Shown: positions 25,969 to 33,732 of the stretch, in pieces | How positions within the stretch are numbered: the stretch's first letter is position 1 | Layout: the number at the start of each line of letters is the position of its first letter | Source of the DNA: Albibeggiatoa sp964388965 | GTDB lineage: Bacteria > Pseudomonadota > Gammaproteobacteria > Beggiatoales > Beggiatoaceae | DNA length: 36,455 nucleotides | Reading direction: 5' to 3' | Assembly: GCA_964388965.1 (NCBI GenBank) | Contig: CAYMCP010000035.1 | Coordinates: forward strand, 1-36,455 | Position numbers and translations under genes: made by a program | Notes under the pieces: generated by a model | The model's database searches: none | What the model was told of the DNA's origin: nothing | Seen by the model: only the letters and a program-made list of their open reading frames with translations

Positions 25969-27300
25969 TTAACATTCAATACACGACTCAACATAACGCG
26001 GTAGACGCACAATAAATTGACTACCTTTATTGAGTTCGCTAGTCACACTAATACTACCGCCCATCATTTCACAAAATTGTTTCACAATGCTCAAACCTAA
26101 GCCTGCACCATCGTGTTTGCGCGTAGCGGAATTATCAACTTGTGTAAATGCACTAAATAAGTTACTCACTTGCTCTGGAGACATGCCTATACCTTGATCC
26201 TTCACGCCAAAAATAATCCACTCTTTTTTACTATCGTCTATTTCGCGGGTGGCAAATAATAAAATTTCACAGTCTTTGGAAAATTTTGACGCATTAGTTA
26301 ATAGATTGTATAGACAATGGCGTACTTTACCAATATCGGCGAACATGGTAGCAAAATATTCGCATTCGACATTCAGCGTATTGTTACTGTCAGTAATCAT
26401 GGGCTTGAGCGTGTCTGTAACTTCTTGTAACATATCAGAAAAAACAAACTCACTTAATTCTAAGCCAATGTTTTCTGCCGCAATTTTGGTTGCTTCTAAA
26501 ATATCGCTGACCATACTAAGCAAATGCTGACCTGCTTTATGTATTTTTTGCAAATCATCTAAACAAAAACTTTGGCCAATATCCTCCGCTTCTTCTTGTA
26601 AAATTTCACTATAACCTAGAATTACATTAATCGGTGTACGCAATTCATGGCTCATATTGGCTAAAAAACGACTTTTGACTTGGTTTGCGGCGCGTGCTTG
26701 TTCACTTGCTGCTTGAGCTTTCATATTGGCAACGGAAAGTTCTGAAGTACGTTTTTCTAGCTCTTCTACCTTTTGTGCGAGTGCTTCGTTATAGGCTTCG
26801 ATTTGCAAATCAGTAATTTTTTTCAATAAATCCATCACCATACCAACACCTTGATATTTACCTTGATGGGTAATAATAAAATCTTGGCTGGCGGCATATT
26901 GCAATTGCATATTTTGGGTAATGTATTTACTGGCAGTTTCAATGGGCAAATCATCTTCGATTACAATCGGATTAGAATCCATAAATTGCAAAATAGGTTT
27001 ACGCCCGTGTAAATCACGCCCATAAGCACTTAGGTATATATCCATGAGCTGATAACGGTGCACAATACCGACTGGCATTTTTTTGTGTACGACTGGAATA
27101 GACTGTAGATGAGAATGAGATAAAAACATTTTCCCTATTTTTTCAACCGTATCTTCTGGTTTAACGTGATTACGCGGGATAATGAGTGATTCAACAGTAG
27201 CAAAGGGGTAACGATGTATCACATTTGTCGTCTTATCGGAAAAGGAAAATTGACCCGTTGTAATATCGTGTTTACTCGTAGTGCTAATTTGTATAGACAT
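25969..27300 (-). CDS. Cytoplasmic hybrid-type sensor: CBS pair plus histidine kinase
   Basis: The 443-residue protein has no membrane segment. An N-terminal tandem CBS module (about 38-160) is followed by a coiled coil (161-208), a HisKA domain with the phospho-acceptor His218 (FLANMSHELRTPINVILGY, 212-230) and an HATPase domain with the N box (HCLYNLLTNASKFS, 328-341), G1 DQGIGMS (368-374) and G2 GAGLGLS (398-404). CBS modules often bind adenosine nucleotides, so it may sense energy state or a related ligand. No receiver domain or response-regulator gene is adjacent, making it an orphan kinase. A GAGG ribosome-binding site precedes the ATG. Confidence 0.92.
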   Translation of the reverse strand: MSIQISTTSKHDITTGQFSFSDKTTNVIHRYPFATVESLIIPRNHVKPEDTVEKIGKMFLSHSHLQSIPVVHKKMPVGIVHRYQLMDIYLSAYGRDLHGRKPILQFMDSNPIVIEDDLPIETASKYITQNMQLQYAASQDFIITHQGKYQGVGMVMDLLKKITDLQIEAYNEALAQKVEELEKRTSELSVANMKAQAASEQARAANQVKSRFLANMSHELRTPINVILGYSEILQEEAEDIGQSFCLDDLQKIHKAGQHLLSMVSDILEATKIAAENIGLELSEFVFSDMLQEVTDTLKPMITDSNNTLNVECEYFATMFADIGKVRHCLYNLLTNASKFSKDCEILLFATREIDDSKKEWIIFGVKDQGIGMSPEQVSNLFSAFTQVDNSATRKHDGAGLGLSIVKQFCEMMGGSISVTSELNKGSQFIVRLPRYVESCIEC

Positions 27301-27412
27301 ATACGCCTCACAAATCCTTGGAAACCGTTGATGTTATCAGTTGTATATGACATGAATATTTCGATACACAGTTAAAGATAGTATGATTTTTACCATGTTT
27401 TTAGCCTATTTT

Positions 27413-27522
27413 TCCTCGTCCCAATGGTCTCCGTCGGGAAGCAGCAAGGAGGCTCTGCGTCCTGATTTATTGTGAGTTGCAAATATAGCGTAAAATTTTC
27501 GTGTGAACTGCGTCACTCCTAC
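27413..27522. repeat. MITE-like repeat (copy F) upstream of aguB
   Basis: It reads CCTCGTCCCAATGGTCTCCG, a CTGCGTCCTGATTTATTG section, then TAGCGTAAAATTTTCGTGTG, and ends AACTGCGTCACTCCTA, the inverted form of the family end. Except for its missing left end it parallels the left unit of the copy at 31828-31974. Confidence 0.7.
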
Positions 27523-27585
27523 AATGATTGCTTTTTAAAATGAAACTAGGCAAGCTACAGTCTTCCAATTACAAAAGGATGTCTT

Positions 27586-28443
27586 ATGCGTTTTGTGACC
27601 GTTGCAGCGACCCAGATGTCTTGTTTAGATGATCACGCGGAAAATATTGCACGCGCCGAAAGTTTAATTAGAGAAGCTGCCAAACAAGGTGGACAAATTA
27701 TTTTAATTCAAGAATTATTTGCAACGCCTTATTTTTGTAAGGATCAGGATGTGAAATATTTTGCTTGGGCACATGCAGTTAATTCACATCCATTTTTGGA
27801 GCATTTTAGTCAATTAGCTAAAGAATTGAATGTTGTTTTACCGATTAGCTTTTTTGAACGAGCAAATAATGCTTATTTTAATTCAGTGATGCTGATTGAC
27901 GCGGACGGTCAGCAATTGGGTATTTATCGTAAAACCCACATTCCAGATGGACCGGGTTATCAAGAAAAATTCTATTTTTGTCAAGGTGATACAGGGTTTA
28001 AAGTTTGGCAAACAGCGTATGGTAAAATCGGGGTTGGAATTTGTTGGGATCAGTGGTTTCCAGAGTCAGCGCGAGCAATGGCAATACAGGGTGCAGAGTT
28101 ATTATTTTATCCTACTGCAATTGGGTCGGAGCCACAAAGCTCTATTGATTCTGCTGCACATTGGCAACGCACGATGCAAGGGCACGCGGCGGCGAATATT
28201 ATGCCATTAATTTGTTCTAATCGGATTGGTGTGGAGAAAGGGGAGAGTTGCACCTTAAATTTTTACGGTTTATCTTTTATTTGCAATGAAACTGGGGAAA
28301 TCGTAGCACAAGCAGATCGTGAAACTGAAACGGTTCTGATAACAACGTTTGATTTAGACGCAATTCAAATTTTGCGTAATGAGTGGTCGGTATTTCGTGA
28401 TCGTTGTCCCGATCAGTACATGCCCTTGCTGGAATTACATTAA
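27586..28443 (+). CDS. aguB: N-carbamoylputrescine amidase
   Basis: AguB hydrolyses N-carbamoylputrescine to putrescine, CO2 and ammonia, the last step of the arginine-agmatine route to polyamines. The 285-residue nitrilase-superfamily enzyme has the catalytic triad Glu43 (IQELFATPYF), Lys116 (YRKTHIPDGPGYQEKFYF) and Cys153 (GICWDQWFPE). The YQEKFYF context is diagnostic of AguB. The usual partner aguA (agmatine deiminase) is not next to it. An AAAGGA ribosome-binding site precedes the ATG. It converges with rpoH, and its stop abuts the rpoH terminator. Confidence 0.95.
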   Translation: MRFVTVAATQMSCLDDHAENIARAESLIREAAKQGGQIILIQELFATPYFCKDQDVKYFAWAHAVNSHPFLEHFSQLAKELNVVLPISFFERANNAYFNSVMLIDADGQQLGIYRKTHIPDGPGYQEKFYFCQGDTGFKVWQTAYGKIGVGICWDQWFPESARAMAIQGAELLFYPTAIGSEPQSSIDSAAHWQRTMQGHAAANIMPLICSNRIGVEKGESCTLNFYGLSFICNETGEIVAQADRETETVLITTFDLDAIQILRNEWSVFRDRCPDQYMPLLELH

Positions 28444-28476
28444 AAAAGCTCTTATCCCGTCGAATGAAATAAGAGC
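28442..28476 (-). terminator. Rho-independent terminator of rpoH
   Basis: Read on the minus strand, a stem GCTCTTAT/ATAAGAGC (28469-28476 and 28448-28455) with a 13-base loop is followed by a run of six T (28447 down to 28442). It lies 32 bp past the rpoH stop and touches the aguB stop codon. Confidence 0.8.
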
Positions 28477-28507
28477 AAGCTCTAAGGAGAAAAAAAGCAG
28501 TGGACAA

Positions 28508-29365
28508 TTACACGTTTAACGAGATACTTTTACGCAACTTTTTCATTGCATTGCTTTCGATTTGACGAATACGCTCAGCAGAAACGCTATATTCTTCCGC
28601 TAATTCTTGTAGAGTCGCCTTACCGTCACCTAGCCAACGTTTGCGTAAAATGTCTTGGCTACGTGCATCTAATTTTTCCAATGCTGAATAAAGCGCGTTG
28701 CTACCATGTTCTTCCCATTCAAGGCGTTCATTCACTTTCGCAGGGTCATAGCGATGATCTTCTAAATAACCGGATGGTGCTAAAATTTCTGATTCTTCGT
28801 CATCGCTTGGTGCGTCGAATGCGGTATCTTGAGTACTCAAACGTGTTTCCATTTCCAATACATCTTTTGGTGTCACGCCCAAGTCACGCGCAACCATTTC
28901 TACTTCTTCTTGCGTCAACCAACCTAAACGCTTTTTAGAACTACGCAAATTGAAGAATAATTTACGTTGTGCTTTGGTGGTTGCGACTTTTACAATTCGC
29001 CAATTACGCAAAATGTATTCATGAATTTCAGCGCGAATCCAATGTACAGCAAACGATACTAAACGAACACCGACAGTTGGATCAAAACGTTTAACTGCTT
29101 TCATTAAACCGATATTGCCTTCTTGAATTAAGTCAGCTTGTGGTAAACCGTAACCGCGATAACTGTTGGCAATGTGCATGACAAAGCGTAAATGTGACAT
29201 GACGAGCTGACGGGCTGCCTCTAAATCTTCCGTTTCACGTAAATTGGCTGCTAAATCGCGTTCCTGTTCGGCGGTTAGCATTGGGATTGCTCTAATGGCT
29301 TGGGCATAGTTTTCAATACTCTGTCCCGGAACTGATAAGCTGGCATTTAAGCTCAAAGCAGACAT
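28508..29365 (-). CDS. rpoH: RNA polymerase sigma-32 (heat-shock) factor
   Basis: RpoH directs RNA polymerase to heat-shock promoters. The 285 residues match the family. Region 2 with DLIQEGNIGLMKAVKRFDP (78-96) is followed by the RpoH box QRKLFFNLR (133-141), which distinguishes it from other sigma factors. The C-terminal region 4 helix-turn-helix (about 249-278) ends KKLRKSISLNV. A strong AGGAGA ribosome-binding site is present, and a consensus-like promoter lies about 100 bp upstream with a hairpin in the leader, so control at the mRNA level is possible. A rho-independent terminator follows. Confidence 0.98.
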   Translation of the reverse strand: MSALSLNASLSVPGQSIENYAQAIRAIPMLTAEQERDLAANLRETEDLEAARQLVMSHLRFVMHIANSYRGYGLPQADLIQEGNIGLMKAVKRFDPTVGVRLVSFAVHWIRAEIHEYILRNWRIVKVATTKAQRKLFFNLRSSKKRLGWLTQEEVEMVARDLGVTPKDVLEMETRLSTQDTAFDAPSDDEESEILAPSGYLEDHRYDPAKVNERLEWEEHGSNALYSALEKLDARSQDILRKRWLGDGKATLQELAEEYSVSAERIRQIESNAMKKLRKSISLNV

Positions 29366-29399
29366 GGCTTTCTCCTGGAATTTTAATTATATTCATAAT

Positions 29400-29439
29400 A
29401 ACATCTATCAATCACAAAGCACTAATACTAATAGATGTT
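29400..29439 (-). promoter_or_regulatory. Hairpin in the rpoH 5' leader
   Basis: AACATCTAT (29400-29408) and ATAGATGTT (29431-29439) form a perfect 9-bp inverted repeat with a 22-base loop. It sits inside the predicted transcript leader, about 35-75 bases before the rpoH start codon. It could be an RNA structure or an operator. It does not cover the ribosome-binding site itself. Confidence 0.45.
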
Positions 29440-29474
29440 AATCACACAGTTATCATGCGATTAAACTAAAACGC

Positions 29475-29503
29475 AGTATAATTATCAGGTATTATTATGT
29501 CAA
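29475..29503 (-). promoter_or_regulatory. Sigma-70-type promoter of rpoH
   Basis: On the minus strand a perfect -35 TTGACA (29498-29503) and a -10 TATACT (29475-29480) are separated by 17 bases. The expected start site is near 29467, giving a leader of about 100 nucleotides before the rpoH ATG at 29365. This is the clearest promoter in the window. Confidence 0.75.
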
Positions 29504-29551
29504 ACAATTTTCGCTTAAATTTGGACGACAGGTAGTATAACTTGGACTGGG

Positions 29552-29655
29552 TCGTTCTTTTACAGCCTCAGCTTGTGGGAATGAGACATAGTCTAAAATA
29601 TAGCCTTGTGACGACGCACCGCATCGTCATGTCACAGGATGCAGCAGCGTCCACG
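29552..29655. repeat. Repeat pair (copy G) between rpoH and lipA
   Basis: The left part (29554-29586, GTTCTTTTACAGCCTCAG and a following GTGGGAATGAGAC) matches the right arm of the repeat at 14254-14288. The right part holds an imperfect hairpin TGTGAC (29607-29612) with GTCACA (29631-29636), followed by GCAGCAGCGTCCAC. No gene is seen in the 375-bp gap apart from the rpoH promoter and leader. Confidence 0.55.
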
Positions 29656-29740
29656 ATAAGAGCAATTACCACCACATATCAATGATTGCAAAACCCATAG
29701 TCTAAAATTAAAATTTCATGCTATTGATTAAAATTAATTT

Positions 29741-30685
29741 TTAAGCTATTTTTGCTTGTAAATCAGCGTGATAAGAAGAACGAACCAGCGGCGCACTAGC
29801 AACATTTTTAAATCCCATTTGGTTGCCTAATTCGCTCAATTGTTTAAATTCTTGGGGGGTAACGTAACGTTGCACCGGCAAATGATAACGACTAGGTTGC
29901 AAATATTGACCTAAAGTTAGCATATCGCAATCATGATCACGTAAATCTTGCATGACCTGCTCAATTTCGTGGATTTCCTCACCTAAACCTAACATCATGC
30001 CAGATTTTGTTGCAACATTCGGTTGTTGTTGTTTATAAGCTTTGAGCAAATCTAGTGAGTGTTGATAATCAGCTCCGGGGCGAGATTGTTTGTAAAGACG
30101 TGGTACTGTTTCCAAATTGTGATTGAATACGTCCGGTGGTGCTTGTTTAAATATGTTTAAAGCCGTTTCCATCCGTCCACGAAAATCTGGTACTAATACT
30201 TCAATTTTAATAGTTGGTACAGCTTGACGAATCGCGTTAATGCAATGTACGAAATGTGCAGCACCACCATCACGCAAATCATCCCGATCAACAGATGTGA
30301 TAACGATATATTTTAAGCCCATTTCAACAACAATTTGCGCTAAATTGTGTGGTTCATTCGGGTCTAACGGCTCAGGTCGCCCATGCGCTACGTCGCAAAA
30401 TGGACAACGGCGTGTACAAATATCCCCCATAATCATAAAGGTTGCCGTACCATTAGAAAAACATTCATTCAAATTAGGACAGGTAGCCTCTTCACAAACC
30501 GTATGTAGTTTACTATTGCGTAATTTGGCTTTTAAATGACTAACTTGTTGACTATTAGGAATTTTAATCCGAATCCAGTCAGGTTTGCGAATCGGTATGT
30601 CAGAGGGTTCTATTTTGATTGGAATACGGGCTGTTTTCTGCTGTCCGCGTTGATGTTGTCCTAATTTTGGGTCGGTTTTATTCAT
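29741..30685 (-). CDS. lipA: Lipoyl synthase
   Basis: LipA is a radical SAM enzyme that inserts two sulfurs into octanoyl chains on lipoyl-dependent enzymes. The 314 residues carry both iron-sulfur binding sets: the auxiliary cluster Cys64, Cys69 and Cys75 (CEEATCPNLNEC) with the late RSSYHA serine, and the radical SAM cluster Cys90, Cys94 and Cys97 (CTRRCPFC). lipB is not adjacent. The gene lies 26 bp downstream of tatD on the same strand and is probably co-transcribed with it. Confidence 0.97.
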   Translation of the reverse strand: MNKTDPKLGQHQRGQQKTARIPIKIEPSDIPIRKPDWIRIKIPNSQQVSHLKAKLRNSKLHTVCEEATCPNLNECFSNGTATFMIMGDICTRRCPFCDVAHGRPEPLDPNEPHNLAQIVVEMGLKYIVITSVDRDDLRDGGAAHFVHCINAIRQAVPTIKIEVLVPDFRGRMETALNIFKQAPPDVFNHNLETVPRLYKQSRPGADYQHSLDLLKAYKQQQPNVATKSGMMLGLGEEIHEIEQVMQDLRDHDCDMLTLGQYLQPSRYHLPVQRYVTPQEFKQLSELGNQMGFKNVASAPLVRSSYHADLQAKIA

Positions 30686-30711
30686 AGCAACATGAGTGGA
30701 AAAAAAATTTA

Positions 30712-31488
30712 TTATAGCTGATTTTCAGATAATTTGAATAAACGAAAAAAGTTTTCGGTCGTCTGTTGCGCAATCGTTTCTAATGCTACACCACGCAAAT
30801 TAGCAATAAATTCAGCAACATGCCTAGTATAAGCTGGTTGATTGATTTTGCCACGATGTGGTACGGGTGCTAAATATGGTGAATCGGTTTCTACAAGCAT
30901 TCTATCCAGTGGTAATTTTTTTGCGACTTCTTGTAAAGTTTTCGCGCTTTTGAAGGTAACAATGCCAGAAAATGAAATATAAAAATTCATATCCATTGCT
31001 TGCTTTGCAGTTTCCCAGTCTTCTACGAAGCAGTGCATTACTCCGCCTACTTCACTGGCACGCTCTGATTTTAATATTTTTAGTGTATCCGATGTAGAAT
31101 CTCTAGTGTGGATAATCAGAGGTTTAGCTGTTTGTTTAGCCGCTTCGATATGTATTTTAAATCGTTCGTGTTGCCACGTTAAATCACCTTGACTACGAAA
31201 ATAGTCTAAACCAGTTTCACCGATTGCGATTATTTTATGTGATGTGTTTGCTAATTCAACTAGTTGCGCAACATTAGGTTCTACGCCTTCAGTCGAATTG
31301 GGATGCACGCCGACTGAGGCAAAAACATTATTGTGAGTTTGCGCGTGGCTAAGTACGGCGGGAAAAGTTTCTAAATCTACAGAAACACATAAAAAATGAT
31401 TAACACCCATTTCCTGAGCATTTTTAAGTAAATTTTCCGCAGATGTATTTTTGTCTAAATCTAGGTGACAGTGAGAATCTATAAGCAT
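30712..31488 (-). CDS. tatD: TatD-family metal-dependent DNase
   Basis: This protein of about 258 residues begins MLIDSHCHLDLD, the TatD/YcfH metal-binding start, with later GETGLDYF, PLIIHTRDS, MHCFVED and ETDSPYLAPVPHRG motifs that complete the metal site. The family has 3'-5' exonuclease activity. The frame is open to an upstream ATG at 31557, but homology favours the ATG at 31488. No good ribosome-binding site is seen for either. It is close to YcfH-type paralogues, so the exact paralogue name is uncertain. Confidence 0.9.
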   Translation of the reverse strand: MLIDSHCHLDLDKNTSAENLLKNAQEMGVNHFLCVSVDLETFPAVLSHAQTHNNVFASVGVHPNSTEGVEPNVAQLVELANTSHKIIAIGETGLDYFRSQGDLTWQHERFKIHIEAAKQTAKPLIIHTRDSTSDTLKILKSERASEVGGVMHCFVEDWETAKQAMDMNFYISFSGIVTFKSAKTLQEVAKKLPLDRMLVETDSPYLAPVPHRGKINQPAYTRHVAEFIANLRGVALETIAQQTTENFFRLFKLSENQL

Positions 31489-31639
31489 GATAAGTATTCG
31501 TAAATTAATCAGTGAAATGCCTTCAATTATAGCGTAGAACTGACAGTTTATATTCATAAAATAAGCAGGGAAATCGCAAATTTGAGGCGATTGTTATAAA
31601 ACTAGTTTGAAAGATTAGCAAACATGTTAAAATATCATT

Positions 31640-31740
31640 ATATTTTCTTTCGCACCGTAGAGACAAGGCTCTACAAAACCTTTTCCTTGTGACAATGCAA
31701 TGCGTCCTCACCCAATTGGACGAACTAGCGTCCTAGTCGT
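31640..31740. repeat. Degenerate repeat (copy H) upstream of tatD
   Basis: The stretch contains TAGAGACAAGGCTCTA-type pairs and CTTGTGACAATGCAATGCG, then AATTGGACGAACTAGCGTCC. This resembles the right part of the repeat at 29604-29653 and the GGACGC.CTGCGTCC part of the MITE-like copies. It is diverged and its boundaries are uncertain. Confidence 0.4.
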
Positions 31741-31827
31741 TTTTTCTTTCGTGTTTACACCAAGTAAAAAATAAGTGTAGAATCCTGATAAGTACAATTA
31801 TACCTAAGCGTTTAGTAGTTAATAGTT

Positions 31828-32088
31828 TTAGGCGTTACGCAGTTCAAATAAAAATTTGTCTCGTTTCCTCGTCCCAATGGTCTCCGTTGGGATGCAGCAT
31901 GGACGCTCTGCGTCCTGATTTATTGAGCGTTTCAAATGTAGCGTAAAATTTTCGTGTGAACTGCGTAACGCCTATCCTGTTTTTAAACTTTTTTGCTGGG
32001 GATGCGGAGCGTCCATGCTGCATCACAACGGAGACCATTGGGACGAGGAAAAATCGATTGATTAACACTTCAACTGCGTAACGCCTAA
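31828..32088. mobile_element. MITE-like composite palindromic element (copy I)
   Basis: This is the most complete repeat. TTAGGCGTTACGCAGTT (31828-31844) is a perfect 17-bp inverted match to AACTGCGTAACGCCTAA (32072-32088), and the same end occurs inverted in the middle (31959-31974). The arm 31867-31915 (CCTCGTCCCAATGGTCTCCG...) is matched in inverted orientation by 32000-32048, with 46 of 49 positions identical by my reading. It encodes no convincing protein; open frames across it are products of the palindrome. Each end begins with TA, consistent with insertion at a TA dinucleotide. It fills the gap between tatD and rnfC. Confidence 0.7.
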
Positions 32089-32167
32089 GTTCAATATGCT
32101 ATGTCTTTGTAATATAAGCTAGGATAAATATTTCTAAATCAAAAATTCAAACAGTTGGTATAAAAAA

Positions 32168-33667
32168 ATGAAGTTATGGCAATTTCATGGCGGTGTTCTC
32201 CCTGATGGTCATAAAGAACTATCAAGCCATAAACCTATTGTAGACGCACCAATCCCTAAATATCTAATTCTACCATTGTTACAACACATTGGTGAGCCGA
32301 CTGAGCCTGTTATTAAAGTGGGTGAGCAGGTGTTAAAAGGTCAAATGATCGCGCATTGCAAGAATGAAGATTGTAGCTTGACTATGAGTGCACCCGTACA
32401 TGCTTCTAGCTCCGGTACGGTGGTTGCGATTGAAAAACGCGATGTGCCACATCCATCCGGTTTAAGTGCGACGTGTATTATTATCGAAACCGACGGCAAA
32501 GATGAAAAAATTGGTAGTTGTCAGCCTATTCCTAATTACATGGAATTTGAACCTAGTCGTATTCGACAACGTATTGCACGCGCTGGTATTGTGGGTTTAG
32601 GCGGTGCGGGTTTTCCCTCACATTTTAAACTTAAACCAGAAGGTATTGATACGTTAATTCTTAACGGCGCGGAATGTGAGCCTTATATCACTTGTGATGA
32701 TCGCTTGATGCAGGAAAAAGCCGCAGACATCCTTAAAGGTGCATTGATTTTAAAACATGTACTCGGCGGTGCTAAACGTTGCATTATCGCAGTCGAAGAT
32801 AATAAACCTGAAGCTTATCAAGCATTATCAGAAGTCGCTGAACAACAAATTGAAATTATCCGCGTACCGACACGTTATCCAACGGGTGGCGAACGACAAT
32901 TAATCCAAGTTTTAACGGGTAAAACAATTGGACGTTCTGAGTTACCGGCACAGCATGGTATTGTTGTACACAACGTCGAAACGGCTAGAGCTGTCTATCG
33001 AGCTGTAATCGAAGGTCGTCCGTTGTTATCACGCATAGTCACCGTGACAGGTTCAGGCGTTGAGAGACCACAAAATTTTGAAGTGGTTTTAGGCTCGCCA
33101 ATGCAAGGTATCATTGAGCAATGTGGTCTTAAATCAAATGCGAATCGTTTAATTATGGGAGGGGCAATGATGGGTATGGCACTCCCAACTGCGGATTTGC
33201 CCGTTATAAAAACCACAAATTGCTTACTCGTTTCGACGGCTGACGATATGGCAGCAATGAATACTATGCCATGTATTCGTTGTGGTGCGTGTGCAGAGGC
33301 GTGTCCAATTAATTTATTGCCACAACAATTATATTGGTATACGCAGGCTAAAGATTTTGCCAAAGTACAAGAACATGCTTTATTTGATTGTATTGATTGC
33401 GGTTGCTGCTCTTATGTTTGTCCTAGTCAAATTCCGCTAGTCAGTTATTTCCGTTATGCCAAATCGGAGATACGCACGCAACAATTTGAAAAACAGAAAG
33501 CTGATCTTGCACGTCAACGGCATGAATTTAAACTATTCCGCATAGAACGGGAAAAAGCTGAAAAAGCAGCACGTCATAAGCAAAAGGCTGAAATGGCTAA
33601 TAAAAAAGATGAAATTAGTGAGGCTGTGGAACGCGCTAAAGCGAAAAAGCAGGCTGAAAAAGTTTAA
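32168..33667 (+). CDS. rnfC: Ion-translocating electron transport complex subunit RnfC
   Basis: RnfC (RsxC) is the NADH-side, iron-sulfur subunit of the Rnf complex, which couples ferredoxin/NADH electron transfer to ion movement. The 499 residues show FHGGV (6-10), the nucleotide-binding GLGGAGFP (143-150), two 4Fe-4S sets (Cys369, 372, 375, 379 and Cys408, 411, 414, 418) and a charged helical C-terminal tail rich in Lys, Glu and Ala (432-499), as in RnfC of gammaproteobacteria. rnfA, B, D, G and E are not in the window: a repeat lies upstream and a convergent protease gene downstream. The ATG has only a weak ribosome-binding site. Confidence 0.95.
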   Translation: MKLWQFHGGVLPDGHKELSSHKPIVDAPIPKYLILPLLQHIGEPTEPVIKVGEQVLKGQMIAHCKNEDCSLTMSAPVHASSSGTVVAIEKRDVPHPSGLSATCIIIETDGKDEKIGSCQPIPNYMEFEPSRIRQRIARAGIVGLGGAGFPSHFKLKPEGIDTLILNGAECEPYITCDDRLMQEKAADILKGALILKHVLGGAKRCIIAVEDNKPEAYQALSEVAEQQIEIIRVPTRYPTGGERQLIQVLTGKTIGRSELPAQHGIVVHNVETARAVYRAVIEGRPLLSRIVTVTGSGVERPQNFEVVLGSPMQGIIEQCGLKSNANRLIMGGAMMGMALPTADLPVIKTTNCLLVSTADDMAAMNTMPCIRCGACAEACPINLLPQQLYWYTQAKDFAKVQEHALFDCIDCGCCSYVCPSQIPLVSYFRYAKSEIRTQQFEKQKADLARQRHEFKLFRIEREKAEKAARHKQKAEMANKKDEISEAVERAKAKKQAEKV

Positions 33668-33692
33668 TTTTATCTGTGAGTTAGTATTAGTC

Positions 33693-33722
33693 TCTCGTTC
33701 CCACGTTAAAGCGAGAACGAGA
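33693..33722. terminator. Hairpin between convergent rnfC and protease genes
   Basis: TCTCGTTC (33693-33700) and GAACGAGA (33715-33722) form a perfect 8-bp stem with a 14-base loop in the 65-bp convergent gap. It could end transcription from both sides, but no T-run follows. The TCTCGTTCCCAC string is also shared with the repeat at 14154, so it may simply be a repeat remnant. Confidence 0.4.
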
Positions 33723-33732
33723 AACAAGCTTG

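Noticed and set aside
31523..31711. A 62-residue minus-strand frame upstream of tatD
   Set aside because: It overlaps the degenerate repeat and the region upstream of tatD, with no ribosome-binding site and no recognisable motif.
31844..32068. A 74-residue minus-strand open frame
   Set aside because: It lies entirely inside the palindromic MITE-like element, and its sequence is just the repeat translated. No protein family is recognisable.
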